Source: Bacteroidota bacterium
Lineage (GTDB): Bacteria > Bacteroidota > Bacteroidia > Chitinophagales > Chitinophagaceae
NCBI GenBank assembly: GCA_963169885.1
Contig: CAUJFR010000309.1
Coordinates: 1-33,406 of the forward strand
Length of the DNA: 33,406 nt
Direction of reading: 5' to 3'
Each line of letters opens with the position of its first letter. Position 1 is the stretch's first letter. The notes below the pieces were generated by a model that worked only from the letters and a program-made list of their open reading frames with translations, searched no databases and was not told the DNA's origin. The translations under genes and the position numbers were made by a program. Positions 32,270-33,406 of this stretch are shown here, in pieces.

Positions 32270-33406
32270 ATGAACAAACTTATAACCCTCACCGGGTTGC
32301 TTCTTTCCGGCACCCTTTTAAACGCCCAGGGCCTCCCCACCGATACGGTTCGGGTGGATGCCACCATCAATAATGCCACCGTCTACTTTGGTTATGGGGC
32401 CGAACTTACCCATGAAACCAAGGCCCGGGTGGATGGGAATACTAAAATCATTGTTATCAGTCAGCTCAGTACCAGTGCGGATCTGAATAGTCTGCAGGTG
32501 AGTGTACCCGAAGATGTGGCCTTACTCTCACAGCGGTACAGCGTGTTTTACCCAACCCTGCCCCCGGCTGTAAAAAACCGGGATGTAGAACGGCTGGAAG
32601 ACAGTATCCTTTTAATGAATAAAGAAATAAGCCGGCTGGACAACCTGGTACAGGTAGATCAGGAAGTGCTCACCAAGACCGGATCCATGATTGAAGGTTC
32701 CCTGAGTCATATCGGGGAAAAGACTTTGTCGGGCGAAGAATTACTGAAACTGGTAGAGTATTATACGGCCCGGATCGAGAAGATTAAAAATAACATGTTC
32801 AATAACCGTCAGCTGATTACCCAGGCCAATGTCCGGATCGCCGAGATCCGTAAACGGATTGCGTTGATGACAGCCGTTGCCCCGGTCAAACAACGTCCTT
32901 ACGGCCAGGTGATCCTGCAGGTGATGTGTAAAAAAGCCGGGGAGATTCCATTACAGTTATCTTATTACACCAATAATGCGGGTTGGGTAGCCGTATATGA
33001 TGTACGGGTGAATTCAAAGACCAATAAGGTTAAAATGGTCTATAAAGCCTCACTGACCCAGACCACCGGGGTGGACTGGAAAAAAACAAAACTCACCCTG
33101 AGCACAGGTACACCCAATTTTGGAGTAACAGCGCCCTTACTCACGCCCTGGTACCTGCAACTCTATGTGCCGGGCATTTATACCGACCTGGAACGAAGGG
33201 CCAGTATGAGCAATGCGAACCGGAATATTGTGCAATCCTATGCCGATAATAAAGCCATGGCGGAAGAAGTAGTGGTGAATGGTTATGGTACAATGAAACT
33301 TGAAAAAAAGCTGAATGACAATGTGAATCCCAGCACCGTGCAGCAGTATACCAGCCTGACGCAGGGGCAACTCAATACCAGTTTTGAAATTGACCTTCCC
33401 TATGAT
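32270..33406 (+). CDS. MuiA-like DUF4140/DUF4139 protein, N-terminal 379 residues
   Basis: The frame opens at the ATG at 32270 and is still open at the window edge, so the C-terminus is missing. A signal peptide (MNKLITLTGLLLSGTLLNAQG) is followed by a DUF4140-like beta domain (about 25-100), a coiled coil (about 105-205, DVERLEDSILLMNKEISRLDN) and the start of DUF4139 (GWVAVYDVRV at 238-247; DWKKTKLTLSTGTPNF from 269). The family is annotated as mucoidy inhibitor MuiA-like; its molecular role is unclear. At residues 332-341 the protein reads EEVVVNGYGT, which is almost the plug-domain signature of SusC-type TonB receptors. It is divergent from mutS across 115 bases. Confidence 0.85.
   Translation, partial: MNKLITLTGLLLSGTLLNAQGLPTDTVRVDATINNATVYFGYGAELTHETKARVDGNTKIIVISQLSTSADLNSLQVSVPEDVALLSQRYSVFYPTLPPAVKNRDVERLEDSILLMNKEISRLDNLVQVDQEVLTKTGSMIEGSLSHIGEKTLSGEELLKLVEYYTARIEKIKNNMFNNRQLITQANVRIAEIRKRIALMTAVAPVKQRPYGQVILQVMCKKAGEIPLQLSYYTNNAGWVAVYDVRVNSKTNKVKMVYKASLTQTTGVDWKKTKLTLSTGTPNFGVTAPLLTPWYLQLYVPGIYTDLERRASMSNANRNIVQSYADNKAMAEEVVVNGYGTMKLEKKLNDNVNPSTVQQYTSLTQGQLNTSFEIDLPYD

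Overview
The window looks like chromosomal DNA of a member of the Bacteroidota, most likely the Chitinophagaceae or a close relative. Seven or more intergenic regions carry the phylum-specific promoter signature (-7 element TAnnTTTG, sometimes with TTG or TTTG about 20 bases upstream). The gene set also fits: a TonB-dependent receptor, paired DUF2807 'head GIN' proteins, a DUF4139/MuiA-like protein, a LuxC-type acyl-CoA reductase divergent from a ferredoxin, a long-form IspH, and a glmS-DUF4954 pair. I saw no insertion sequence, prophage, integrase or CRISPR array. This is mostly core-genome housekeeping DNA, and the taxonomic placement is inference from gene content.

Layout. 1-238: start of a dCMP deaminase (-), cut by the window edge, followed by a low-complexity inverted repeat. 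467-1699: isocitrate dehydrogenase (-), divergent from a Crp/Fnr regulator (1871-2488). 2498-5033: manganese module mntR-mntH (-), where MntH carries a C-terminal Usp domain; a 38-bp concentric palindrome covers the mntR promoter. 5146-6141: lipoprotein of unknown function. 6265-10650: glucan metabolism (a GT35 phosphorylase-family protein and a GH13 lipoprotein) flanking ispH (-). 10766-12271: HtrA/Deg protease (-). 12440-13844: acyl-CoA reductase (-) and ferredoxin (+) diverging from overlapping promoters. 13845-14166: terminators and a possible small structured RNA. 14167-16316: ddl, a PASTA-domain protein and a rhodanese (+). 16400-18706: a TonB-dependent receptor (-) behind a TPP riboswitch. 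18827-20273: two tandem head-GIN paralogues. 20371-20442: an initiator tRNA with its own promoter and terminator. 20565-22848: era and der GTPases. 22853-26911: glmS-DUF4954 (-). 27026-28417: mgtE (-). 28532-28915: small SET-domain protein (+). 28967-29464: CHRD lipoprotein (-). 29551-32154: mutS (-). 32270-end: a MuiA-like DUF4139 protein (+), truncated by the window edge.

How the genes work together. Metal and cofactor supply is a repeated theme: Mn through MntR/MntH, Mg through MgtE, and thiamine through the riboswitch-controlled receptor. Envelope synthesis and quality control is another: ddl, glmS, HtrA, PASTA and head-GIN proteins. Era, Der and initiator tRNA serve translation and ribosome assembly.

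The observations most worth a second look are: (i) the nested, concentric MntR operator over the -7 element; (ii) loss of the PLP-binding lysine (Thr452) in the GT35 protein; (iii) a SusC-like EEVVVxGYGT motif inside a MuiA-like protein; (iv) a near-consensus CRP-type site between icd and a Crp/Fnr gene; (v) two head-GIN paralogues with the same ladder spacing but different rung motifs; and (vi) a candidate small RNA with a GNRA-capped hairpin.
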